This document shows, one piece after another, positions 56,423 to 63,659 of a DNA stretch of 64,000 nucleotides. Numbering within the stretch: the stretch's first letter is position 1; each line of letters opens with the position of its first letter. Both the position numbers and the translations under genes were made by a program. Origin of the DNA: Arthrobacter sp. ISL-95. Lineage in GTDB: Bacteria; Actinomycetota; Actinomycetes; Actinomycetales; Micrococcaceae. The stretch is taken from the NCBI RefSeq assembly GCF_018613695.1, contig NZ_JAGGPR010000012.1:1-64000 (forward strand), written 5' to 3'. The notes beneath the pieces are model-generated. The model was not told where the DNA came from. It ran no database searches and was given only the letters and a program-made list of their open reading frames with translations.

Positions 56423-57955
56423 GTGCTGGCTTTGCTTGGATTCGCAATGATTGCGGTATTCATGGTCCTGATCATGACCAAAAAATTGACGCCAGTCCTG
56501 GCGCTGATCATCGTCCCCACCGTCTTCGGCCTTTTCGCCGGTGCGGGCCTCGGCATCGGCGACATGGTGATGGACTCAATGAAGTCCATGACCTCCACGG
56601 CCGCGCTCCTCATGTTCGCCATCATCTACTTCGGACTGATGATCGACGTCGGACTCTTCGACCCCCTGGTCAAGTTCATCCTGCGCAAGCTGGGCAACGA
56701 CCCCGCCAAGGTTGTGCTCGGCACCGCCATCCTGGCAGCCGCAGTCTCCTTGGACGGCGACGGCTCCACCACCTTCATCCTCACCACGGCCGCCATGCTC
56801 CCGGTATACCTGCGGCTCAAGATGAGCCCAGTGGTCCTCACCTGCGTCGCGGGCCTCGCCAACGGCACCATGAACATCCTGCCGTGGGGTGGCCCCACTG
56901 CCCGCGCAGCCACCGCGCTTCACCTCGACGTCAACGACGTCTTTGTGCCCATGGTCCCCTCACTCATCGTTGGCCTGATCGTGGTTCTGGTCTTCGCCTG
57001 GTTGCTCGGCCTGCAGGAACGCAACCGCCTCCGCACTTCTGCTCCCGAGATCTGGGGCGACGTCGCCGATCCTTCCGAAGCGTTCGACGGCGGCACGGGC
57101 CGCGGCGGTTCGGTTGCCGCCGGCTCTGGTAGGGATTCGGGTTCAGGCTTCGGTGCCGGTCGCTTCTTTGGCCGCAACGGCTCAACCTCAACTTCAGGCA
57201 AGCCAGGCGCCACTGCAGGCAAGCCGGGCACCGGCGGAGGTTCCGGCGTCGCGGTTCTCGAAGACCCCGCCACGCTTGCTGACGATCACGACACCGCCAT
57301 GGCGGACACCGCGCTGGACCCCAACCGCTCAACTCTGCGTCCTAAGCTGTTCTGGTTCAACCTCGGCCTGACCGTCGCCGTCATGGTGGTCCTGGTGGCC
57401 AACATCGTTCCGCTGCCGTTCGTGTTCATGGTGGGCTCCGCTATTGCCTTGCTGGTCAACTTCCCCAAGGTCAAGGACCAGGGCGCACAGCTTATTGCCC
57501 ACGCACCGTCCATCGTCGCGGTCGTCAGCATGGTCATGGCCGCCGCAGTTCTCACCGGTGTCCTCAACGGCACCGGCATGGTCAAGGCAATGTCCGAGTG
57601 GCTCGTCCAGATCATTCCCGCCGAAATGGGTCCGTTCATGGCAGTCATCACCGGCCTGCTGAGCATCCCCATGACGTTCTTCATGAGCAACGACGCCTTC
57701 TACTTCGGGGTCCTGCCCGTCCTCTCCGAAACCGCCGCGCACTACGGCGTGGATGCAGTGGATATGGCCCGCGCCTCCATCACCGGGCAGCCGTTCCACC
57801 TGCAGAGCCCCCTGGTCCCGGCCATCTTGCTGCTGGTCTCCCTCGCCAAGGTAGACCTGGGCGACCACCACAAGAAGGTCCTCTGGCGCACGGCAGTGAT
57901 CTCGATTGTGATGCTGGCCGTAGGTGTCCTGACCGGAGCCATCGGCATCGGCTAA
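56423..57955 (+). CDS. CitMHS-family citrate:metal-cation/proton symporter
   Basis: This 510-aa inner-membrane carrier has about twelve helices that import citrate complexed with Mg2+ or another divalent metal. The protein opens LALLGFAMIAVFMVLIMTKK and contains SLDGDGSTTFILTTAAML and ILPWGGPTARA, the CitMHS substrate-site blocks, and MTFFMSNDAFYFGVLPVL in the second half. The central cytosolic loop (about residues 215-280) is an unusual Gly/Ser/Arg-rich low-complexity stretch. The start is GTG at 56423 with AAGGAG upstream. A two-component system of the citrate type lies divergently and probably controls it. Confidence 0.92.
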   Translation: MLALLGFAMIAVFMVLIMTKKLTPVLALIIVPTVFGLFAGAGLGIGDMVMDSMKSMTSTAALLMFAIIYFGLMIDVGLFDPLVKFILRKLGNDPAKVVLGTAILAAAVSLDGDGSTTFILTTAAMLPVYLRLKMSPVVLTCVAGLANGTMNILPWGGPTARAATALHLDVNDVFVPMVPSLIVGLIVVLVFAWLLGLQERNRLRTSAPEIWGDVADPSEAFDGGTGRGGSVAAGSGRDSGSGFGAGRFFGRNGSTSTSGKPGATAGKPGTGGGSGVAVLEDPATLADDHDTAMADTALDPNRSTLRPKLFWFNLGLTVAVMVVLVANIVPLPFVFMVGSAIALLVNFPKVKDQGAQLIAHAPSIVAVVSMVMAAAVLTGVLNGTGMVKAMSEWLVQIIPAEMGPFMAVITGLLSIPMTFFMSNDAFYFGVLPVLSETAAHYGVDAVDMARASITGQPFHLQSPLVPAILLLVSLAKVDLGDHHKKVLWRTAVISIVMLAVGVLTGAIGIG

Positions 57956-58005
57956 CCCGCGGGACGGTCCATAGCGGCCGCCTCCGCGTGCCCGTGGGCG
58001 CAAAT

Positions 58006-58112
58006 CGAACCAGACATCCTCCGCGCCGCGGCGCGAAACGAACCAGACATCCTCCGCTTGCTCGCTCGTACCTCGCTTAGACGCAAGCTTCCGGATGCCT
58101 GGTTCGTTTCGC
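58006..58112. repeat. Direct and inverted repeats after the citrate transporter gene
   Basis: CGAACCAGACATCCTCCGC occurs at 58006-58024 and 58039-58057. A 20-bp arm (58033-58052) pairs with 58093-58112 with one mismatch (GCGAAACGAACCAG against CTGGTTCGTTTCGC) around a 40-nt loop. The 360-bp gap 57956-58315 otherwise contains a terminator and a short promoter-like region but no gene I can support. Confidence 0.8.
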
Positions 58113-58179
58113 TTTGGGGGCCAACCGGATGCGTGGCCCGGTTTTGCGTTAAGGGCCACTCTGCCCACGGCCCCAACCC

Positions 58180-58228
58180 AACGAGACAGCAAAGTGCGAA
58201 TGGTCCGCTTTGCTGTCTCGTTTGTTGT
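58180..58228 (+). terminator. Rho-independent-type terminator
   Basis: AACGAGACAGCAAAG (58180-58194) and CTTTGCTGTCTCGTT (58208-58222) form a perfect 15-bp stem with a 13-nt loop, followed by a T-rich stretch (TTGTTG). It lies 225 bp after the transporter stop and before the ligase gene. The symmetry could also let it serve both strands. Confidence 0.65.
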
Positions 58229-58315
58229 TGCGAGCCGAAGTGGGGTGGGCGCTTTCACTGGACTCCGTCAAGACTTTCCTGCCCATGACGTTTCGGACAG
58301 GCCTATCCTTGGGGC

Positions 58316-59347
58316 ATGCCGCATTCTGGTGAAGCAGTTCCGTGGGAGCTTCACCCGCCGCTGGAAGTTGCGCTGGCAAAGGCCGTCAAGGGCATTCCGC
58401 CGGATTCCGCGTTACCGGGGCTGATGGTCTTTGAACCCAAACTCGACGGCTACCGCGTCGTTATTTTCCGTGAAGAGGTCCGTGTGAGCCTGTGGTCCCG
58501 GCAGGGCAAGGACCTGACTCGATACTTCCCGGAGCTGGAGACCGCTGCCGCAGAGATGATTCCTGCCGGTTGCGTGGTCGATGGCGAAGCGGTCGTGTGG
58601 TCCGAGGGGAGGATGGACTTTGAGGCTCTCCAGCGACGGCTGTCGGCTGGCCGGGTAAGTCTGCTCTCAATGGTCCAGGATCTGCCGGCAAGTTTCATCG
58701 GCTTCGACGTCCTTGGCGTAGCAGGACTTGATGCCCGAAATTTGCCCTTGGCGGACCGTAGAGCGCTGTTGGCCGAGCTGGCCACGGTCTGGTCTCCCCC
58801 GCTTTCGTTGTCCCCCCAGACAACGGATCGAGATCTCGCGCGGGAGTGGTTTGAGGATCTGGGAGGAGCCGGATTCGAAGGTCTGGTGGCAAAGAGCAGT
58901 ACCCAGCCATATCTGGGCGGGAAAAGGATCTGGCTGAAATCGAAGCACATCTCGGAGCTGGATGTCGTGTGTGGGGCAGTCATCGGCTCCGTGCAGCGAC
59001 CGACAGAAGTCGTGGCAGGACTGCCCATTGATGGTGAGCTGCGGATTGTTGGCCGCACTTCACCGCTGAATCCGGCAGACAGCCGTTCCCTTGCCCGATG
59101 GCTACGTCCCCCAACGGGGCCGCATCCGTGGCCGTCGACAGTCAAAGGGACAACGCTTGACCGGTTCAACCGCGACGCGTCGCCTGTTGATCTGACGCTC
59201 GTTAAACCGATTGTGGTGGAGGTGGCAGCGGATGCCGCGTGGTCAGGCCGCTCGTTTCGGCATGCCCTGCGTTATCGCAGGGCCAGGCCCGAACTAGCCC
59301 CTTCCGCTGTCAGACTCCCGGCACGACTAAAAGACGCCGCCAAGTAA
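58316..59347 (+). CDS. Stand-alone ATP-dependent DNA ligase (LigC-like)
   Basis: This 343-aa nick-sealing enzyme has an adenylation lysine Lys42 in FEPKLDGYRVV, motif III DGEAVVW, motif IV FEGLVAKSS and motif V WLKSKH. An OB-fold follows to about residue 330. It lacks the polymerase and phosphoesterase domains of LigD, and no ku gene is nearby, so it fits the accessory LigC class used in repair or base-excision backup. TATCCT at 58304-58309 is a plausible -10, six bases before the ATG, so the message may be nearly leaderless. Confidence 0.88.
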   Translation: MPHSGEAVPWELHPPLEVALAKAVKGIPPDSALPGLMVFEPKLDGYRVVIFREEVRVSLWSRQGKDLTRYFPELETAAAEMIPAGCVVDGEAVVWSEGRMDFEALQRRLSAGRVSLLSMVQDLPASFIGFDVLGVAGLDARNLPLADRRALLAELATVWSPPLSLSPQTTDRDLAREWFEDLGGAGFEGLVAKSSTQPYLGGKRIWLKSKHISELDVVCGAVIGSVQRPTEVVAGLPIDGELRIVGRTSPLNPADSRSLARWLRPPTGPHPWPSTVKGTTLDRFNRDASPVDLTLVKPIVVEVAADAAWSGRSFRHALRYRRARPELAPSAVRLPARLKDAAK

Positions 59348-59450
59348 AACTATCGGCGCTTCCCTAAAACAAACTTTTCGGTACTCGAAGCTATGGCAGT
59401 ACTCCCTTTAGGTGGTCCGGGGCGATGCTCTCTGTCGCGTTGGCGGGCTA

Positions 59451-60833
59451 CTATTCGCCGGAGCGGCGGTGGGCCAGCCCGGTCGGGTACCCGATGAATG
59501 CTGGTTCCGGTGCAGCGCAGCAACCGCCCTGTGACTCGGGTTCCTGCGCTGTGGCGGCTGCTGCGGGGACATCGCAGCTGGTGCCTGCATCGGTGGAGCG
59601 GACACCGGTTTCGGGCAGGTCAAGGTGGATGGTGTCAGCAGCCTGCTGGTCGCCGGCGAGGGCTGCGGCAACAGAGCGGACTTGTTCGTAGCCAGTGGCC
59701 AGCAGGAAGGTCGGGGCCCGTCCGTAGGACTTCATGCCGACGATGTAGAAGTCTTTGTCTGGGTGGGCGAGCAGTTTCGCGCCGTGCGGCGGGACGGTGC
59801 CGCAGGAGTGGAACTCGGGATCGATCAGCGGGCCCAGCTCGGTGGGCGCTTCCACGGCCGGATCAAGGTTGAGGCGTAGTTCGCGAAGAACATCCAGGTC
59901 GGGCCGGAAACCTGTGCAGGGCACGACGACGTCGGCCTCCACGGTGCGACCATCCACGGATTCGACGCTCACGCCGGAGTCCAGCGATTTTAGGGCGGCA
60001 ATTCCCAAACCGGTGTGCAGCTCGATGGCTCCTGAATCCACCAAGCGGCGTAGCTGGGATCCGAGCTGGCCGCGTGCTGGCAGCCCGTCGGCGTCACCGC
60101 CGCCATAGACCTTCTCCGCGGACGCGCCACGGACGGCCCAGAGAATGGTGGTGCCGGGTTCTTCCTTGGCTAGGTTGGCGAGGTTGATCAAGGTGTTCGC
60201 TGCAGAGTGACCGGCCCCGACGACGAGGGCGCGGCGGCCGGCGAAGGCGGCACGGTCCCGTCCAGTGACGTCGGGCAGGGGTGAGGAGATCCGATCTGTT
60301 GCGGCGTTCTCGCCGATGGCGGGCAGGCCGGAGGTGCCGAGCGGGTTTCGGGTGGACCAGGTGCCGGAGGCGTCGATGACGGCGGCGACGGTGTGGTCGC
60401 GGACTTCTACGTTTTCGTGCTCGACCCGGACGACGAAGGGGGTGGTGTCGCGGTCCCTGGTATGGGTTTTGTCCATGCCCTGTCGGGTGACGGCGATGAC
60501 GCGGGCCCCCGTCTGGAGCCGGGAGGCGATCTGTGCGGTCGCAGCCAGTGGGGTGAGGTAGTCATCGATGAGTTCGCCACCGTATGGCAGTGCGGTAAGT
60601 CGGGGGGTTTCCCATCCGGTGGGTTCGAGCAGGCGCACGGCGGCGTCGTCGAGGTTGAATCGCCACGGGGAGAACAGGCGGATGTGGCGCCACTGCTCAA
60701 TGGCGGCGCCGGCGGTGGGTCCGGCTTCGAAGATGACTGGTTCCAGGTCGCGTTCGAGCAGGTGTGCTGCGGTTGCGAGTCCGACCGGGCCTGCGCCGAT
60801 CACTGCAATAGGAAGGTTCTTTACTGAATCCAT
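59451..60833 (-). CDS. FAD/NAD(P)-binding flavoprotein of the ars cluster (ArsO-like)
   Basis: This 460-aa flavoprotein has an N-terminal FAD Rossmann motif IAVIGAGPVGLATAAHLLER and a second NADPH motif ALVVGAGHSAANTLINLA at about residue 210. Between them is VIDASGTWS and later CTGFRPDLDVL. This is the layout of flavin-containing monooxygenase-like proteins that occur in actinobacterial arsenic clusters and are called ArsO; a role in arsenite or organoarsenical oxidation is inferred. The C-terminus has a Cys-rich end (QGGCCAAPEPAF), a possible metalloid-binding patch like that in the neighbouring micropeptide. The ATG at 60833 has GAGGA upstream. It is the last gene of the leftward ars unit. 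Confidence 0.85.
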   Translation of the reverse strand: MDSVKNLPIAVIGAGPVGLATAAHLLERDLEPVIFEAGPTAGAAIEQWRHIRLFSPWRFNLDDAAVRLLEPTGWETPRLTALPYGGELIDDYLTPLAATAQIASRLQTGARVIAVTRQGMDKTHTRDRDTTPFVVRVEHENVEVRDHTVAAVIDASGTWSTRNPLGTSGLPAIGENAATDRISSPLPDVTGRDRAAFAGRRALVVGAGHSAANTLINLANLAKEEPGTTILWAVRGASAEKVYGGGDADGLPARGQLGSQLRRLVDSGAIELHTGLGIAALKSLDSGVSVESVDGRTVEADVVVPCTGFRPDLDVLRELRLNLDPAVEAPTELGPLIDPEFHSCGTVPPHGAKLLAHPDKDFYIVGMKSYGRAPTFLLATGYEQVRSVAAALAGDQQAADTIHLDLPETGVRSTDAGTSCDVPAAAATAQEPESQGGCCAAPEPAFIGYPTGLAHRRSGE

Positions 60834-60920
60834 GCTGTCCTCTTACTTTTCCGATGTGGTGGCGGTTTGGGTGGGGTGCCTGCCGGTCCTTGTGGGGCCG
60901 GCAGGCCTGGGCGGTGCTGC

Positions 60921-60983
60921 TTAGCAGCAGTCCAGATCGTCTTCGTCGCAGCAGCCCGTGTCGGTGCAGCATTCGGTGTCCAT
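60921..60983 (-). CDS. Cysteine-rich micropeptide of the ars cluster
   Basis: A 20-residue frame, MDTECCTDTGCCDEDDLDCC, has six cysteines arranged as three CC pairs in an acidic background. It sits between arsC and the flavoprotein gene in the same direction, with GGGAGGGGG 11 bp before the ATG; an in-frame GTG at 60992 would add three residues. Pairs of vicinal cysteines bind As(III) tightly, so it could be an arsenic chaperone or sink. The size is below most gene-finder limits, which may be why such peptides are missed. It could be a chance frame, but the composition and the ribosome site argue for a gene. Confidence 0.55.
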   Translation of the reverse strand: MDTECCTDTGCCDEDDLDCC

Positions 60984-61016
60984 CCAGCTCACCCCCTCCC
61001 GTCCAGTGGGGTGGTT

Positions 61017-61439
61017 TTACTTGGCGGCGGGGATCAGCGAGGCGATCAGGCCCTCGATGCGGGTCTTGATCTCATCGCGGATGGGACGGACTGCGGCTAC
61101 ACCCTGCCCGGCCGGGTCTTCAAGGACCCAGTCCTCGTAGCGCTTGCCGGGGAAGTACGGGCATTCGTCGCCGCAGCCCATGGTGATGACCACTTCGGAT
61201 TCCTTGACGGCCTCGGTGGTGAGGATTTTGGGGATTTCTGCAGACATGTCGATGCCAAGCTCGGCCATGGCTTCAACGGCGGCGGGGTTGACCTTGTCAG
61301 CGGGCTGCGAACCTGCGGAGCGTACCTCGATCTCACCCTTGCCAAGGGTGGTCAGGAACGCGGCGGCCATCTGGGACCGCCCGGCGTTGTGGACGCAGAC
61401 GAACAGGACGGAGGGTTTCTTGGTGGTTTCGGTGCTCAT
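61017..61439 (-). CDS. arsC: Arsenate reductase, low-molecular-weight phosphatase type
   Basis: It reduces arsenate to arsenite for export by Acr3. This 140-aa protein has the P-loop FVCVHNAGRSQMAA (Cys-x5-Arg, nucleophile Cys near residue 13), and the second-site cysteines in ITMGCGDECPYFPGKRYEDW with the DPAG loop after it. This arrangement is that of thioredoxin- or mycothiol-linked LMW-PTPase-type ArsC. The ATG at 61439 has GGAG at 6-bp spacing; the ATG at 61451 upstream is not preferred. It lies 27 bp downstream of acr3. Confidence 0.93.
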   Translation of the reverse strand: MSTETTKKPSVLFVCVHNAGRSQMAAAFLTTLGKGEIEVRSAGSQPADKVNPAAVEAMAELGIDMSAEIPKILTTEAVKESEVVITMGCGDECPYFPGKRYEDWVLEDPAGQGVAAVRPIRDEIKTRIEGLIASLIPAAK

Positions 61440-61466
61440 AATGTTCTCCAAGGGGACTATCGGTGG

Positions 61467-62564
61467 TTAGAGGGAAGCCGGTTCGGCGGGGAAGAAGCGT
61501 TTACGGGCCCACAGGGCGGCGTAGACGAGTGCGACGAGGACCGGGACTTCGATCAGTGGCCCGACCACACCGGCGAGGGCTTGGCCGGAGGTGACACCGA
61601 AGGTGCCGATCGCTACGGCGATGGCGAGTTCGAAGTTGTTGCCCGCTGCGGTGAAGGCCAGGGTCGTGGTCTTGGCGTAACCAAGGTCGAGCAGCCGGCC
61701 AAGGACCATGCCGATCCCGAAGACGACCAGGAAGTAGACCAGCAACGGCACCGCGATGCGGACCACGTCCAGTGGTCGGGAGGTGATGGTTCCGCCCTGT
61801 AGGGCGAACAGGAGCGTGATGGTGAAGAAGAGGCCGTAGAGCGCCCAGGGGCCGAGCTTGGGCAGGAGCTTGTTCTCGTACCAGTCCCGGCCTTTGGCCT
61901 TCTCGCCGATGGTGCGGGTCAGGAAGCCGGCGAGCAGCGGGACGCCGAGGAAGATCAGCACCGATGCGGTGATGGCCCAGAAGGAAAAGTCCGCGCTGGT
62001 GGTGGGCAGACCCAACAGGGACGGCAGCCACTGGAGGTAGAACCAGCCGAGGGCGCCGAATGCGATCACTTGGAAGACGGAGTTGATGAATACCAGCACG
62101 GCCGCTGATTCGCGGTCGCCGCAGGCCAGATCGTTCCAGATCATGACCATGGCGATGCAGCGTGCCAGACCGACGATGATCAGTCCCGTGCGGTATTCGG
62201 GCAGGTCCGGGATGAAGATCCAGGCCAGGGCAAACATGAACGCCGGGGCCAGGATCCAGTTGATGACCAGTGAGGTGATCATCAGCTTCCGGTCAGCCAG
62301 CACGCGATGCGCTTGGTCGTAGCGGACCTTGGCCAGGACCGGGTACATCATCACGAGCAGGCCGATGGCGATCGGCAGGGACACTTCGCAGACCTTCACG
62401 GCCTCCAGCGCTGTGTTCAGGCCCGGAATCAGGCTGCCCAGCAACAAGCCAAGGGCCATAGCGGCAATGATCCACACCGGCAGGAAACGATCGAGAGTGG
62501 AGAGTTTGCCAACGACGGCAGCCTCATCCTGGCGCAGTGATGGTGTGTCAGTCCGGGTGGTCAC
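61467..62564 (-). CDS. acr3: Acr3-family arsenite efflux permease
   Basis: This 365-aa membrane carrier has ten helices that pump arsenite out. The conserved cysteine in the fourth helix is present (IIVGLARCIAMVMIWNDLA, the Acr3 signature), along with SVFQVIAFGALGWFY and the TAAGNNFELAIAVAIG block in the second half. The start is GTG at 62564 with AGGAG upstream. It is the first gene of the leftward unit acr3-arsC-micropeptide-flavoprotein, controlled from the ArsR operators at 62591-62643. Confidence 0.94.
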   Translation of the reverse strand: MTTRTDTPSLRQDEAAVVGKLSTLDRFLPVWIIAAMALGLLLGSLIPGLNTALEAVKVCEVSLPIAIGLLVMMYPVLAKVRYDQAHRVLADRKLMITSLVINWILAPAFMFALAWIFIPDLPEYRTGLIIVGLARCIAMVMIWNDLACGDRESAAVLVFINSVFQVIAFGALGWFYLQWLPSLLGLPTTSADFSFWAITASVLIFLGVPLLAGFLTRTIGEKAKGRDWYENKLLPKLGPWALYGLFFTITLLFALQGGTITSRPLDVVRIAVPLLVYFLVVFGIGMVLGRLLDLGYAKTTTLAFTAAGNNFELAIAVAIGTFGVTSGQALAGVVGPLIEVPVLVALVYAALWARKRFFPAEPASL

Positions 62565-62590
62565 GGGTCTCCTGTGCAGCTAAGCGATAA

Positions 62591-62643
62591 ATTGATGAAG
62601 ATCGATATGTGCAGTATCCCCAGCTATATCGATGAATGTCAAT
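62591..62643. promoter_or_regulatory. Paired ArsR operators between acr3 and arsR
   Basis: ATTGATGAAGATCGATAT at 62591-62608 and its inverted partner ATATCGATGAATGTCAAT at 62626-62643 share the pattern ATTGAY-N5-ATCGATAT read inwards. One copy lies in front of each divergent gene. CATAAT at 62651-62656 is a good -10 for arsR, placing the start of the message at or next to the arsR ATG (leaderless). Confidence 0.75.
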
Positions 62644-62663
62644 CTACGTGCATAATGGGAGAC

Positions 62664-63014
62664 ATGAACTCTCTGCACACTCTTGAGCCCGAGGTTGACG
62701 CCTCATGCTGCGTCCCGTCCGGGAAGCCGGCACTGAGCGCTGAAGAAGCACAGCAGAAAGCCCTCGTCTTCAAGGCCCTGGCCGACCCCAACAGGCTGCG
62801 GCTCTTGTCCATCGTCAAAGCCGGGGAGTCAGGTGAGTCATGCGTGTGTGACCTCACCGAACCTCTTGGCCTGGGCCAGCCGACTGTCTCCCACCACTTG
62901 AAGATCCTGGTCGAGGCAGGTTTGCTGCACCGCGAAAAGCGCGGCACTTGGGCCTACTACTCCCTGATCCCGGGGGCCTTGGACGATGTCGCGGGGATCC
63001 TGGCTGCCCTATGA
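62664..63014 (+). CDS. arsR: ArsR-family arsenite-responsive repressor
   Basis: This 116-aa winged-helix repressor is released from DNA by As(III). The core is KALADPNRLRLLSIVKAG, then the metal-site motif ESCVCDL (Cys-x-Cys in the helix before the recognition helix) and GQPTVSHHLKILVEAGLL. An extra vicinal cysteine pair sits near the N-terminus (ASCCVPSG). The ATG at 62664 has no normally spaced ribosome site and probably begins a leaderless message. It overlaps the next gene by 4 bp (ATGA). Confidence 0.94.
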   Translation: MNSLHTLEPEVDASCCVPSGKPALSAEEAQQKALVFKALADPNRLRLLSIVKAGESGESCVCDLTEPLGLGQPTVSHHLKILVEAGLLHREKRGTWAYYSLIPGALDDVAGILAAL

Positions 63015-63526
63015 GCCCTGATATGCAGATACGGCCCATGAAACAGTCCGACTGGTCGGCTGTGCAGCGGATTTTCCAGGAAGGCATCGACACGGGGCAC
63101 GCGACCTTCGAATCGAACGCCCCGGATTGGGATTCTTTTGACTCGTCCAGGCTGCAAGAGCACCGGCTCGTAGCGGAGACTGCCGAGCATGGAGTTGTGG
63201 GTTGGGCGGCCGTTTCTGCCGTATCGTCCCGGCCGGTCTACGCGGGTGTAGTCGAGCACTCCGTGTACGTTGCCGCTGAAGCCCGTGGGCTTGGTCTCGG
63301 TAAAGCACTTCTACAGGCGCTCATCGACTCCACCGAGCGCGGTGGAGTGTGGACCATTCAATCCAGCGTCTTCCCGGAAAACCACTCCAGTCTCCGGATC
63401 CACGAAGGTGCGGGGTTCCGGGTCATTGGCCTCAGAAGCCGCATCGCCCGCATGACCTACGGCCCCGCCGCCGGACAGTGGCGCGACACCATCCTGCTCG
63501 AACGTCGGTCCCCGATAGACGTCTGA
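63011..63526 (+). CDS. ArsN-like GNAT acetyltransferase
   Basis: This 171-aa GNAT enzyme of the phosphinothricin acetyltransferase type opens IRPMKQSDWSAVQRIFQEGI and has the acetyl-CoA loop AAEARGLGLGKALLQALI and the C-terminal FPENHSSLRIHEGAGFRVIG. ArsN1 proteins encoded in ars operons acetylate arsinothricin, an organoarsenical antibiotic, and the position directly after arsR supports this identity. A plain phosphinothricin acetyltransferase is the alternative. It shares a 4-bp overlap with arsR and therefore its regulation. Confidence 0.85.
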   Translation: MSPDMQIRPMKQSDWSAVQRIFQEGIDTGHATFESNAPDWDSFDSSRLQEHRLVAETAEHGVVGWAAVSAVSSRPVYAGVVEHSVYVAAEARGLGLGKALLQALIDSTERGGVWTIQSSVFPENHSSLRIHEGAGFRVIGLRSRIARMTYGPAAGQWRDTILLERRSPIDV

Positions 63527-63659
63527 TCCTGGCTTCCGAAGGTCGTTTGAGACGCCTCCTCAATGGTCTGAACTGTGGGAATGCTGGCCTCCACAGACGT
63601 AGTACCTGATAAGAGCCGCGCCTCAGAGGGATCCCATCGGTGCCCTGGCAAGGCGCTGG

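Noticed and set aside
58316..59347. The ATP-dependent ligase as part of a Ku/LigD end-joining system
   Set aside because: There is no polymerase or phosphoesterase domain and no ku gene in the window.
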